A stretch of DNA of 64,000 nucleotides from JAAYJG01 sp964450305 (GTDB taxonomy: Bacteria; Bacillota; Clostridia; DSM-8532): the NCBI GenBank assembly GCA_964450305.1, contig CAYVFB010000004.1, forward strand, positions 1 through 64,000, in the 5' to 3' direction. A program made the translations under genes and the position numbers. Positions 11,287 to 19,934 of this stretch are shown here, one piece after another. The notes under the pieces are model-generated. The model made no database searches, was not told where the DNA came from, and saw only the letters and a program-made list of their open reading frames with translations. Within the stretch, counting starts at the first letter, position 1. Every line of letters begins with the position of its first letter.

Positions 11287-14200
11287 ATGAAAAAGCTCAG
11301 ATCCATCCTATCATATGCTCTGGTATTTTTAATGTTATTCGGTCTTGCACCGCAAATCACACCTGCCCAGGCCGCACAGCCCGATATCTATTCGCTGGCT
11401 AATGGGAATATCGAGGTTGTGGTTTCCGCTGAAAACGGCGGCTTTATCATACGTACCAAAGAGGGAGAAGTATTCAACAAGGATGATAACAATAAAAACC
11501 TGCTTTTCCATAACGGAGAATACGACACCTCCTTTACCTCCTTTCAGGTGACTGAGGGGACAAATGTCAGGGAGTATGTCTTTGGCGGAAATTATTCGTT
11601 CCTTGGCCTGGGGGAGAATACCCTCAGCGTAACGCAGGATAATGATTCCATCCTATCGACATGGTCGGTGGACGGCCTTGTCTTCACCCAGCTGATCCAG
11701 CCGGTATGGAATGACAGCGCCAACGAGCACGGCACCATAGCCATCTACTATACCGTCCAGAACACAAAAGGAACCGCCGTCGATGTCAAAGCAAGGCTTC
11801 TTCTGGATACCGCCATGGGGGATCAGGATTATGGATATTACGAGCTGGTAAAGGATGATGGGGGTTACATGGAAATCGTGAGGGAAGCTGTGGTGCAGGG
11901 AGAGGATATCCCTGAGAATTTCTTCGCCTACGACAGCCTGGCCAACCCCTCTATGACCGCCTTCACGATCAACGATACCGCGTCGGAAGGAGTCAGGCCC
12001 TATAAGGCGGCCTTCGGGCACTGGAACAACCTGGCTGCCACGGTTTTTGAATTTGATCCCGATTCGGATCTGACCTTCACGAATAAGTTTAACAAAAAAT
12101 ACCTTACCGCGGACAGCGCTTACGCGTTGTACTACGACCTGGGACATATTCCCGCAAACAGCGCAGAGGCGGCAAGCTTCCTCAGCTATTACGGAGTTTA
12201 TTCCAATACGGACGCGAAGAAAGGCGACAAGTTCAGCATCAATATCACAGCGCCATCAAATCTTCAGCTGAATACAGCCAAAGATGCCTACATAGGCTCT
12301 TCGGGTGAAGCAGACGGTGAATTTACCGTCACCACGAACATCAGCAATATCATTCAGGAAGGCGCTGCGGTTCATGACAGGATTGCGGTCGCGGTCTATG
12401 CTGACGAGGGCTTTGAGCCGCTTAACGCCAATGGGCAGCCTACAGGCGCGAACTTCAACGACCCGTACAGGCTTGGCATTGATAATTTTAAAGTGGGCGA
12501 GATCAAGCAGCTGGACTGGGGCTTCAAAGCTGAGGTTTTCGCTGCTCCCGGCTACAGGAAAATAAGCTTTAAGGTTTACAATATGCCTGAAAGCGCCAAT
12601 AATATGCTTCTTCTCGAAAACGTCATCGGCAGCGCTTCCACGTATGTGCTGTGTCCCGGCGGCAGCGGAAAGCTTCCCGAGATCCTGTTCACGGGTGCAT
12701 CGCCCGAAATGCTGTATTTTGAAGGCACACGCCATTTTTATCTTTCCGGATCGGGCTTCGATATGCTAAGGGATACCAGCAGGTATACGCTCAGGGCATA
12801 TCCCGAGGAGGAAACGGAGACTAACAGGGGGCTTTCTTATACCATTCCCGCAGAAAATATCATTTTCACAACCGATGATGACAATAATACCATCATCGAT
12901 GTGGTCATGACTGAAGAAATGGAGCTGGGGGAGTATGACCTGGTTTTTGAATGGGCTTATGGGCGGAATCCCACAGGCATTCCTGAAAAATTGAAAACCC
13001 CGGCGCTGAAGTTTATTGTTACCGATGACAAGTCTTATAAGAACGATTATTACGGGATAGTGGCAATCATTAAGGAAGCGCCTCAAAGCGGCAAATGGGA
13101 ATATCATATAAAAACCTTCCCCGGAGAAGCGCAGTTTAAGGCATTCAAGGAAGACGAAAGCTTTGAAGGCGAGGTGCTCCTCGAGCTGAGGGGAGAATTC
13201 ACCGTACAAAGAGATTCAAATGGGAATGTGACCAGTTGCTCCGCAGCATCTCTGTATGAAAGCAGCGACCCCATCAATATCAACGGCGTACTCGACCTGA
13301 CCGAAGGCGATCTTATGGTGGCTTTATCCCAGTCAGGAAGCAAAAAGTTCGTGATGGTCGATATGGAAGGAAAGATACTAACCAGCTACAGCCGGACGCC
13401 CGTATGGACCGGACTGGCTTACCTGACCCCTCTTGAATACGGCATCGACTGCGGTCTGGTAGCCTATGACAGGAGGGGCAACAAGCTGGAGAGTGAAGCG
13501 GAGTATCTCTTTGACAGGGAAATACGCCTTGTATGGGATGCGGATTATAAAATCCTCCAGACCATTGCCGGGATGGTGGTGCATATGAGGTATGGGACTT
13601 TCGGCAGAATGTACGACAGAGACATTCTGGATCAGGAAGAAGGTGAAAACACCGCTCCGGAATTGGGATATGTATTGTCCTTCGGGGCCAGCCTGGATAT
13701 TTCCAAGCTGATGCCCAAGGGCAAGGATGATAAGAGTTCAAGTGAAATGCTGCCCATTGAGGTGGCTCATGAAAGAAAGTATGGCAGTGAACGGAATGCG
13801 GATAAATACCTTAAGGAATATAATAAATCAAAAAAACAGGCTGAAGCTGAAAACAAGGCCAACAAGACCAAGCCGGTTGGAAAAGTCAATATTGAAGATA
13901 TCCTTTACGGTTTGAACAAGGGCCTTATGGGCGTGAACGCCGAAGCCGAGATCACCCTGCCCAAATACTCCGAAGCTCTTCCTGAGATGGGGGGCAGGCT
14001 GGCCATCAACACCATCAACGGATACAAATTCGAAGTGGATGGCAGTGTCAGCACCGAACTCTTTGACATGGAATTTGAACTGAGGGTGATAGGCGCCAGC
14101 GACGGTTCGCCTGTGCCGGACAAGCTATACTTCCACATTGCCGGCTTCGAGCCGGGGGTCAACCTTGACGGCGCCGGCGTATTCTGGCTGACCGGCGGTG

Positions 14201-17200
14201 GCGGAGGCATAGACAAGCTATATGAAACCGTATTCGGTTCAGGCCTGCCTCCGCTGACGCTGCTGCTCACCGCGGATTTTGACGTGATGAAGGTCATGGA
14301 AGCGCGGTGCGACCTTTCGCTGAGTCTGCGGGGTTTTCGGATCAAGCTGTCGGACGTGAAGCTGAAGGGCACAAAAATGGTGGTCATCCATCAGGGGCAA
14401 TTGGGTATTGAATGGTATCCCGATTTTTATCTTCTGATAGCAGCTTCGATGAACATACTGGGTATTTTGGAAGGCGCCTGTTACCTGGTGGTGGACAACG
14501 ATTTTGTGGAATTTTTCCTGCGGGTGGGCGTTAAATTTCCAAAGTCGGTGCCTGTGGTCGGAGGAATGGTGCTTGTCAAGGCGGATCTGGGCGCCAGCAG
14601 CGATCGGATATGGGGCGTGTTAAACATTATCGGGCTGAAGCTGGGCATCGTCTACTATTGGGGAGGGGAGTTCAGCTTCGGTACGCAGAAGCAGACCATC
14701 GAGCCCACATTCCCCGAGCTTTTGGGCCTGGAGGACATCCCTGTGGGGTATAATACCGAAACGGGGCAAACCCTGTATATGAAAGTGGGCACCAATCTGT
14801 CGCCGGCTGCCAGGGCTCAGGTAGTGGACGACCTGAACAGCACCGGGCTGATGCTGATGGGAGCTTCGCCCAGTGTAAGGTCGGATGGGTTAAAAACCAC
14901 CCATAAGCTTGATTTGGGCATCGACAACGGCAATGATTTCGCCTTCAGCATAGACTTCCCGGCGGACGGACCGAAGACCATTGCCGAAGCGCAGGCTGCC
15001 GTTACCATTACAAAACCCGGCGGCGCTCCTTATGCGCTGAATTTCTTTGACATCAGCGCGAACGGCGGAACCGGCAATGCCGGCGATCCCGGTGTGAACG
15101 CAAACCTGATTTATGACGAAGAGACCGGAAAAAGCTCCGTCAGCATATCGATTACCGAATATGCGGCAGGGGAATGGAACATTTCCACCTCTTGTGCAGC
15201 CGACATCGTCCTGTTCACAGTGGCTCCCCTGCCGGAGGTAAATTCCTTTACCGCTTCAAAAAACGGCGACAAGCTTGATTTGACCTGGACCGGCAGCAAG
15301 CTGGATGAAACGAAGATGAGCTTTTATGTCACAAATGATATTGGAGACGGCCAGGACATAGGCGAAATGGGAACCCTTATCGGAACCATGGAACCCTCCG
15401 GCGATGCCGGCGGCAGCATTACGCTTCCGATACCGCCCGATCTGAAAAGCGGAACCTACTATGTGCGTATGACCATGAGCAAGGAAGAGGAGGTCAATGA
15501 CCTGTACCTCGCCGGGGACGGCGGAGGGTCTGATTTTACTTTCACCTGGACGAATGCAAATCAGCCCGATCAGCCGGATAATGTGGCTGTAGAAAATGCG
15601 GGAAACCTGATGTTCGGCGTGGATGTGGCCGATGACCAGGATTCTGCCCGATATGACGGTTATTTGGTGAACGTATACGAAGAAGACGGCGGGGATTTGA
15701 TTCTTACCGACCTGACAGGATTAAGCTTTGCAAGGGGAACGGAAATCTCGGTAGGAGGAACCTATACCGGAATAAATGGAGTCCCATATGGGCTTACTGC
15801 GGGAAAGAAGTATGTGGTGGGCGTTACAGCCTATAAGAGCATTGATCCGGGCTCAGACGATGAGGTACTGGTGACAGGGGTTGAAAAGCGTTCCGCTCCC
15901 TTAACCCTTCGCCAGCCAGACCCGCCTGAAATTTCCTTCAGAGCCGACGCCGCCCACAGGCCGCTGCAGCGGACGGTGACGATATCCGATACCGAATCCA
16001 GCCTTATCAGCATCGATACCTTCACCACCAATGATGTGGCGTTCACTATGCTTCCCGACCAGGCAGTGGCTGGCGGAAAATGGTACATCGATGACATGGC
16101 TGTTGTGGATGTTGCCGGTATATCCACTGACGGATTCAGCATTGAGCAATACCTGCCGGACGGGGATCATACGGTGACCTTCACCGGCAGGAACAGTCAC
16201 GGAGATGGCTTCACCTATTCCAAAATATTCTCGGTGGATACCACGCCTCCACGTTTGATGCTCACTTCTCCCACCAATGGCAGCTTCTTCAGCGAGGACG
16301 GCAATCTCAGGGTATCCGGCATCACCGATACAAATGCCATGTTTACGGTGAAGGTGGACGGACAGACCCGTATCGAAAAGGATACGCTGGAGGACATGGG
16401 TGAGACCATCGGAGTGGATGGCACCTTCCGCTTTGACCTTGCCCTGAACCCGGGAAAAGCGTCCCACAGGATTGAGATAACTGTGGAAGATGAAGCAGGC
16501 AACAGCGCTGCGTCGTCTTCTAAAGTCTGGAATTCAGGGCTGTCCGGCATATCGGAGCTGGACATCCTGTTTGATGGCGTGGAATACAGCGGCAGCAATA
16601 TTGTACTGGATGAAGGCAGACAGACAACCGGGCTGCTTTCGCTGCAGGCGACAACTAATACGGGAAAGAAGTATGTTATAGACGACAGCTCCATGGTAAC
16701 CTGGGAGGTTATTGCCAGGGAGGGCAGCGCACAGGTTGACGGCAACGGCGTATTTACAGCCTCTCCCGGAAGCGCTGGCCTTGCGGCCGCCTACTTCCAT
16801 GTGGCGGACGGCGCCGATATGACCGCCGCCGCATCTTTTGGGGCGGAAATGTTCAATCCGCCTGCACCAGGCAGTTACAGGCTGACTATGGCAAATACCC
16901 TGGGAGGCACCGCCACAGGCGGAGGAAATTACGTGTCAGGAGCCCGGGTGTCCATCACGGCAACGCCTGCAAACGGATACCGGTTCAGCGGATGGAGCAG
17001 TTCAAACGGAGGAAGCTTTGCAAATGCATCCAGCGCCGGTACCACATTTACAATGCCGCCCAACGACACCGTTGTAACCGCACGCTTCACCCATATAGCA
17101 TCTGGGGACGATGGCGGCAGCAGCACAGGCAGTACAACGCCCATCACTCCTACTCCCACCCCCACTGCACAACCGGTCACCCGGGTAAATGCGGATAAGG

Positions 17201-17949
17201 GGCAGTTGGTTTCGATAGCGCTGACAACCGAGCAATTGAAGGATGGCAATTATTTGGTGCCCTGTTATATTCTCGATGGGAAGAAATACATTGCAGCAAA
17301 CAGCAGCATCGTTGACGGCAAACTGAACTTCATTGCGCCGGCAACAGCTGAATTCACGCTGGAGGTAAACAAGCCGGAGTTCCCGGATATATCGGGCCAC
17401 TGGGCAGGAGAGTATATCGGCTTTACCGCCGCCAGAGGTTTGTTCCTCGGTGTGGGGGACGGCAGGTTTGACCCCGGCGGACAGATGACCAGGGCCATGT
17501 TTGTAACGGTACTGGCACGGCTGGATGGCGTGGATCTCTCTGCTTACAGGAATAAGCAGTTTAAAGATGTGGAATCTGGAAGCTGGTATGAGAGCGCCGT
17601 GCAGTGGGCCCTGGAAAACAAGGTCATCAACGGCACCACAAAAATGACGTTTGCACCCGACGAGCCTGTTACCCGCGAGCAGATGGCCGTGATCATGTAC
17701 AATTACGCCAAATCCAAAGGCTACAATATCGGCATCACGGATACATCGCCCGCTCCCTTCGCGGATAGCGGTTCGGTCAGCCCCTGGGCGGAGGAAGCCG
17801 TGAAGTGGATACAAAACAGCGGCATTATGAACGGAAAGCCCGGCAACCGGTTTGATCCGTCCGGCATTGCATCCAGGGCTGAGGTCTGTGCGGTCTTTAC
17901 GAGGCTGATTCAGGCTATCCTGCAGCAAACAAGGAACCCCCACTTATAG
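11287..17949 (+). CDS. 2,220-aa S-layer (SLH) anchored surface protein with Ig-like and InlB-like repeats
   Basis: ATG 11287 follows GGGGGTGTCAGG, 11 bp after the previous stop, which implies translational coupling. A signal peptide covers residues 1 to about 30 (ends PAQA). A large N-terminal module and a central module (around 830-1150) match nothing I recognise. From about 1310 on there are Ig/FnIII-like beta modules, one of them opening VDTTPPRLMLTSP, then a Big2-like stretch. An InlB B-type repeat near 1863-1945 has the GGGNYVSGARVSITATP / GYRFSGW / FTMPPNDTVVTARF pattern. A TPTPTPT linker near 1955 is followed by three SLH domains (about 2033-2215: FPDISGHWA, FKDVESGSWY, FADSGSVSPWA). 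SLH domains bind pyruvylated secondary wall polymers, so this is the anchored partner of the locus. Confidence 0.92.
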   Translation: MKKLRSILSYALVFLMLFGLAPQITPAQAAQPDIYSLANGNIEVVVSAENGGFIIRTKEGEVFNKDDNNKNLLFHNGEYDTSFTSFQVTEGTNVREYVFGGNYSFLGLGENTLSVTQDNDSILSTWSVDGLVFTQLIQPVWNDSANEHGTIAIYYTVQNTKGTAVDVKARLLLDTAMGDQDYGYYELVKDDGGYMEIVREAVVQGEDIPENFFAYDSLANPSMTAFTINDTASEGVRPYKAAFGHWNNLAATVFEFDPDSDLTFTNKFNKKYLTADSAYALYYDLGHIPANSAEAASFLSYYGVYSNTDAKKGDKFSINITAPSNLQLNTAKDAYIGSSGEADGEFTVTTNISNIIQEGAAVHDRIAVAVYADEGFEPLNANGQPTGANFNDPYRLGIDNFKVGEIKQLDWGFKAEVFAAPGYRKISFKVYNMPESANNMLLLENVIGSASTYVLCPGGSGKLPEILFTGASPEMLYFEGTRHFYLSGSGFDMLRDTSRYTLRAYPEEETETNRGLSYTIPAENIIFTTDDDNNTIIDVVMTEEMELGEYDLVFEWAYGRNPTGIPEKLKTPALKFIVTDDKSYKNDYYGIVAIIKEAPQSGKWEYHIKTFPGEAQFKAFKEDESFEGEVLLELRGEFTVQRDSNGNVTSCSAASLYESSDPININGVLDLTEGDLMVALSQSGSKKFVMVDMEGKILTSYSRTPVWTGLAYLTPLEYGIDCGLVAYDRRGNKLESEAEYLFDREIRLVWDADYKILQTIAGMVVHMRYGTFGRMYDRDILDQEEGENTAPELGYVLSFGASLDISKLMPKGKDDKSSSEMLPIEVAHERKYGSERNADKYLKEYNKSKKQAEAENKANKTKPVGKVNIEDILYGLNKGLMGVNAEAEITLPKYSEALPEMGGRLAINTINGYKFEVDGSVSTELFDMEFELRVIGASDGSPVPDKLYFHIAGFEPGVNLDGAGVFWLTGGGGGIDKLYETVFGSGLPPLTLLLTADFDVMKVMEARCDLSLSLRGFRIKLSDVKLKGTKMVVIHQGQLGIEWYPDFYLLIAASMNILGILEGACYLVVDNDFVEFFLRVGVKFPKSVPVVGGMVLVKADLGASSDRIWGVLNIIGLKLGIVYYWGGEFSFGTQKQTIEPTFPELLGLEDIPVGYNTETGQTLYMKVGTNLSPAARAQVVDDLNSTGLMLMGASPSVRSDGLKTTHKLDLGIDNGNDFAFSIDFPADGPKTIAEAQAAVTITKPGGAPYALNFFDISANGGTGNAGDPGVNANLIYDEETGKSSVSISITEYAAGEWNISTSCAADIVLFTVAPLPEVNSFTASKNGDKLDLTWTGSKLDETKMSFYVTNDIGDGQDIGEMGTLIGTMEPSGDAGGSITLPIPPDLKSGTYYVRMTMSKEEEVNDLYLAGDGGGSDFTFTWTNANQPDQPDNVAVENAGNLMFGVDVADDQDSARYDGYLVNVYEEDGGDLILTDLTGLSFARGTEISVGGTYTGINGVPYGLTAGKKYVVGVTAYKSIDPGSDDEVLVTGVEKRSAPLTLRQPDPPEISFRADAAHRPLQRTVTISDTESSLISIDTFTTNDVAFTMLPDQAVAGGKWYIDDMAVVDVAGISTDGFSIEQYLPDGDHTVTFTGRNSHGDGFTYSKIFSVDTTPPRLMLTSPTNGSFFSEDGNLRVSGITDTNAMFTVKVDGQTRIEKDTLEDMGETIGVDGTFRFDLALNPGKASHRIEITVEDEAGNSAASSSKVWNSGLSGISELDILFDGVEYSGSNIVLDEGRQTTGLLSLQATTNTGKKYVIDDSSMVTWEVIAREGSAQVDGNGVFTASPGSAGLAAAYFHVADGADMTAAASFGAEMFNPPAPGSYRLTMANTLGGTATGGGNYVSGARVSITATPANGYRFSGWSSSNGGSFANASSAGTTFTMPPNDTVVTARFTHIASGDDGGSSTGSTTPITPTPTPTAQPVTRVNADKGQLVSIALTTEQLKDGNYLVPCYILDGKKYIAANSSIVDGKLNFIAPATAEFTLEVNKPEFPDISGHWAGEYIGFTAARGLFLGVGDGRFDPGGQMTRAMFVTVLARLDGVDLSAYRNKQFKDVESGSWYESAVQWALENKVINGTTKMTFAPDEPVTREQMAVIMYNYAKSKGYNIGITDTSPAPFADSGSVSPWAEEAVKWIQNSGIMNGKPGNRFDPSGIASRAEVCAVFTRLIQAILQQTRNPHL

Positions 17950-17959
17950 AAGTAGGGGT
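17936..17959. other. Imperfect hairpin between the SLH protein and subtilase genes
   Basis: CCCCACTT and AAGTAGGGG flank a short loop that spans the stop codon of the SLH gene, 31 bp before the subtilase start. There is no T-tract, so it is more likely to set relative expression or mRNA stability within the operon than to end transcription. Confidence 0.35.
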
Positions 17960-17990
17960 CTGAGGATTTTGGCAAAATAAGGTGAGCTGT

Positions 17991-19031
17991 ATGAAAAGAA
18001 CAATAGCTGTAATCTTAATAATCTTTCTGCCTTTATACGCTTCTTCCGCCTTTGCGGAGGAAGCGGCAGCCGTCAACCAATGGTGCCTTGAACTCATCGG
18101 CGCAGAAGATGTTGCCGCTTTCCTAACCGATGCTGCGCCCGAAGGTACCGATGCAGCAGAGATAAAAATAGCACTGATCGATTCCGGCATCCGGGAAAGC
18201 GACCCGCGAATTAATAAAGAGAAAATAATGGAAGGGAAAAACTATGTGTTCGAAGAAGCCGGCACCAATGATCTGCTGGGCCACGGCACCGCTATAGCAA
18301 GCATTGTACTGGGAGCGGCCTCGGAGAACATGAAAATAGCAGCGATATCAGAGCATGTGTCGGTGGTGCCTCTGGTGTGTTTCTCCAGGTATTCATCGGG
18401 AGTTCCGGCCAACTGCGGGATAAACGGTTTGTGCAGGGCCATCGTTGACGCTGTGGATCTGTATGGCTGCCGGATCATAAACTTAAGCTCAGGCATAGAT
18501 AAGGACATCCCGGAGTTGAAACAGGCAGTTGATTACGCCGAAGAAAAAGGCGTGATCATCATTTCGGCAGTGGGCAACAGTAATGCAGGCGCACCGGATA
18601 AGGTGTTTTATCCCGCAGCATATGAGACGGTTATTGGCGTAGGGTCTGTAAACAGCGATGGGCAGGTTTCCGCCTTCTCACAGAGGAATGCTTCAGTTCT
18701 TGTCACGGCTCCGGGAGAAAATGTGGAGGTAGTCGCGCCCTCCGACAAAAAGAACTTTAAGAGGGTTAACGGCACCTCCTATGCCGCCGCGTATGTGACA
18801 TCCTTCGCCGCATCCTTGCTTTGTGAACACCCTGATATGACTCCCGTGGAATTCAGGCAGATACTAAAGAACTTCTCCAGGGATCTGGGTGAGCCGGGTT
18901 ATGATACGGCATACGGCTGGGGCCTGATCGATGTGAAGGCCGCACTGGCGGTTTGGCATAGTAAAGGGTTTCGGCTTGGCCGAAACCCTTCAAAACAGGA
19001 GCTATGCGCTGTTCAAGCTGTAAGGAACTGA
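17991..19031 (+). CDS. Small secreted subtilisin-like serine protease (S8)
   Basis: ATG 17991 follows AAGGTGA; GTG 17982 would overlap it. This 346-aa protein has a signal peptide (ends near SSAFA) and a minimal S8 catalytic domain. The triad is Asp64 (ALIDSGI), His98 (GHGTAIASI) and Ser263 (NGTSYAAAY), and the oxyanion Asn is Asn196 (SAVGNSN). There is no long propeptide; only about 35 residues precede the domain. The normal end of the fold is YGWGLIDVKAAL; 24 further residues follow, encoded across a perfect 12-bp hairpin, and look like a read-through extension. It is third in the operon after the two giant surface proteins and so is a candidate for processing or turning over them. Confidence 0.9.
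   Translation: MKRTIAVILIIFLPLYASSAFAEEAAAVNQWCLELIGAEDVAAFLTDAAPEGTDAAEIKIALIDSGIRESDPRINKEKIMEGKNYVFEEAGTNDLLGHGTAIASIVLGAASENMKIAAISEHVSVVPLVCFSRYSSGVPANCGINGLCRAIVDAVDLYGCRIINLSSGIDKDIPELKQAVDYAEEKGVIIISAVGNSNAGAPDKVFYPAAYETVIGVGSVNSDGQVSAFSQRNASVLVTAPGENVEVVAPSDKKNFKRVNGTSYAAAYVTSFAASLLCEHPDMTPVEFRQILKNFSRDLGEPGYDTAYGWGLIDVKAALAVWHSKGFRLGRNPSKQELCAVQAVRN
18964..18990. terminator. Perfect 12-bp hairpin inside the subtilase 3' end
   Basis: AAGGGTTTCGGC, a TTG loop and GCCGAAACCCTT form a perfect stem within the last codons of the subtilase. For the minus-strand ligase remnant it lies 46 bp past the stop, a normal terminator position, although the following TTTACT is a weak T-tract. It may be the old terminator of one of these convergent genes that the subtilase frame now runs through. 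Confidence 0.6.
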
Positions 19032-19035
19032 CGGG

Positions 19036-19650
19036 CTAACCCTGCTTGTCGTTATTCTCCTTAAGCAAACGCTTCAGTATTTTCCCGGTGCTGTTTTTCG
19101 GAAGAGCATCCACGAAATCAATTTCACGAGGTAATTTATAGTTTGCCAGCTTTTCCCTAAGAAACTTTAATAGTTCTCTTGAGGAGCACGTCATTCCTTC
19201 CTTCAGTGCGACAACGGCTTTTACATATTCCCCTCTTAAATCATCATTGACGCCGATTACAGCAGCCTCCTTCACCTTCGGGTACTGGTAAATAACTTCC
19301 TCAACCTCTCTGGGGTACACATTCAGCCCGCCGACAATCACCATGTCCTTTTTCCGGTCAACAATGTAGATATACCCTTCCTCATCCTTCTTTGCCAGGT
19401 CTCCGGTATGCAGCCAGCCGTTCATGAGGGCTTCTTTGGTTTTTTCCTCCTGATTGTAATAACCCAGCATCACGTTTTCCCCTCTGACAACCAGCTCTCC
19501 CACCTCTCCGACAGGCACCTCTTCATCTTTTTCTACCGGCAGCGCAGCGCCCCCTGAAACGGCCAGGCGAAGTGACGGGAAGGTGATATTGTTCTTACCG
19601 GCTTCAATAAGAACCGCGTACATAGAGGGAACGCCCATAAACTTTATCAA
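19036..19650 (-). pseudogene. Remnant of a long-chain acyl-CoA ligase (FadD-like), truncated and internally deleted
   Basis: The minus strand encodes about 204 aa of the C-terminal part of an AMP-forming acyl-CoA ligase: KFMGVPSMYAVLIEAG, SLRLAVSGGAALPVE, GEVGELVVRGENVMLGYY, GWLHTGDLAKKDEEGY, DRKKDMVIVGGLNVYP, and the terminal PKNSTGKILKR lysine motif. It starts abruptly, without an ATG or ribosome binding site and just after an in-frame stop, so the AMP-binding N-terminus is gone. After ALPVE the text jumps to KDEEVPVGEVGE; intact relatives have about 50 residues here, including the GYGLSE-type motif. That is an in-frame internal deletion. The protein cannot adenylate a substrate, so this is a decaying gene. 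Confidence 0.85.
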
Positions 19651-19683
19651 TTAATTCTACGAAACCAATTCAAGGAGGGTATC

Positions 19684-19785
19684 ATGGTAGGATCAATTTA
19701 TCGGAACAATTTCAAACCTGATGGAATCGCTTTAAAGTTTAAGGGAAGCAGTGTTTTGGTATATTGTTGTGTAACAATTCTATAA
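19684..19785 (+). CDS. Possible 33-aa peptide with a strong ribosome binding site
   Basis: An ATG 4 nt after AAGGAGGG opens 33 codons (MVGSIYRNNFKPDG... ending CCVTIL). Nothing known matches. The signal could be the old start region of a deleted gene, since it abuts the ligase remnant. The rest of 19651-19934 shows no gene. Confidence 0.2.
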   Translation: MVGSIYRNNFKPDGIALKFKGSSVLVYCCVTIL

Positions 19786-19934
19786 GGGGGTATTATTACT
19801 ATATATCTCTTTGCGTGTTATATATTTTTGTGCAGTTAGGAGAAGTATCGGAGAAGTCGGCTGGTAACAGCTAAAGGCTGGCTTTTGTTAGAGGTCTGCC
19901 ATGATTAATAAATAATGAAAGAGTGAGGTTGGGT

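Noticed and set aside
17002..17943. 313-codon minus-strand frame opposite the SLH domains
   Set aside because: The plus strand encodes three clear SLH domains here; the minus frame is a low-complexity shadow.
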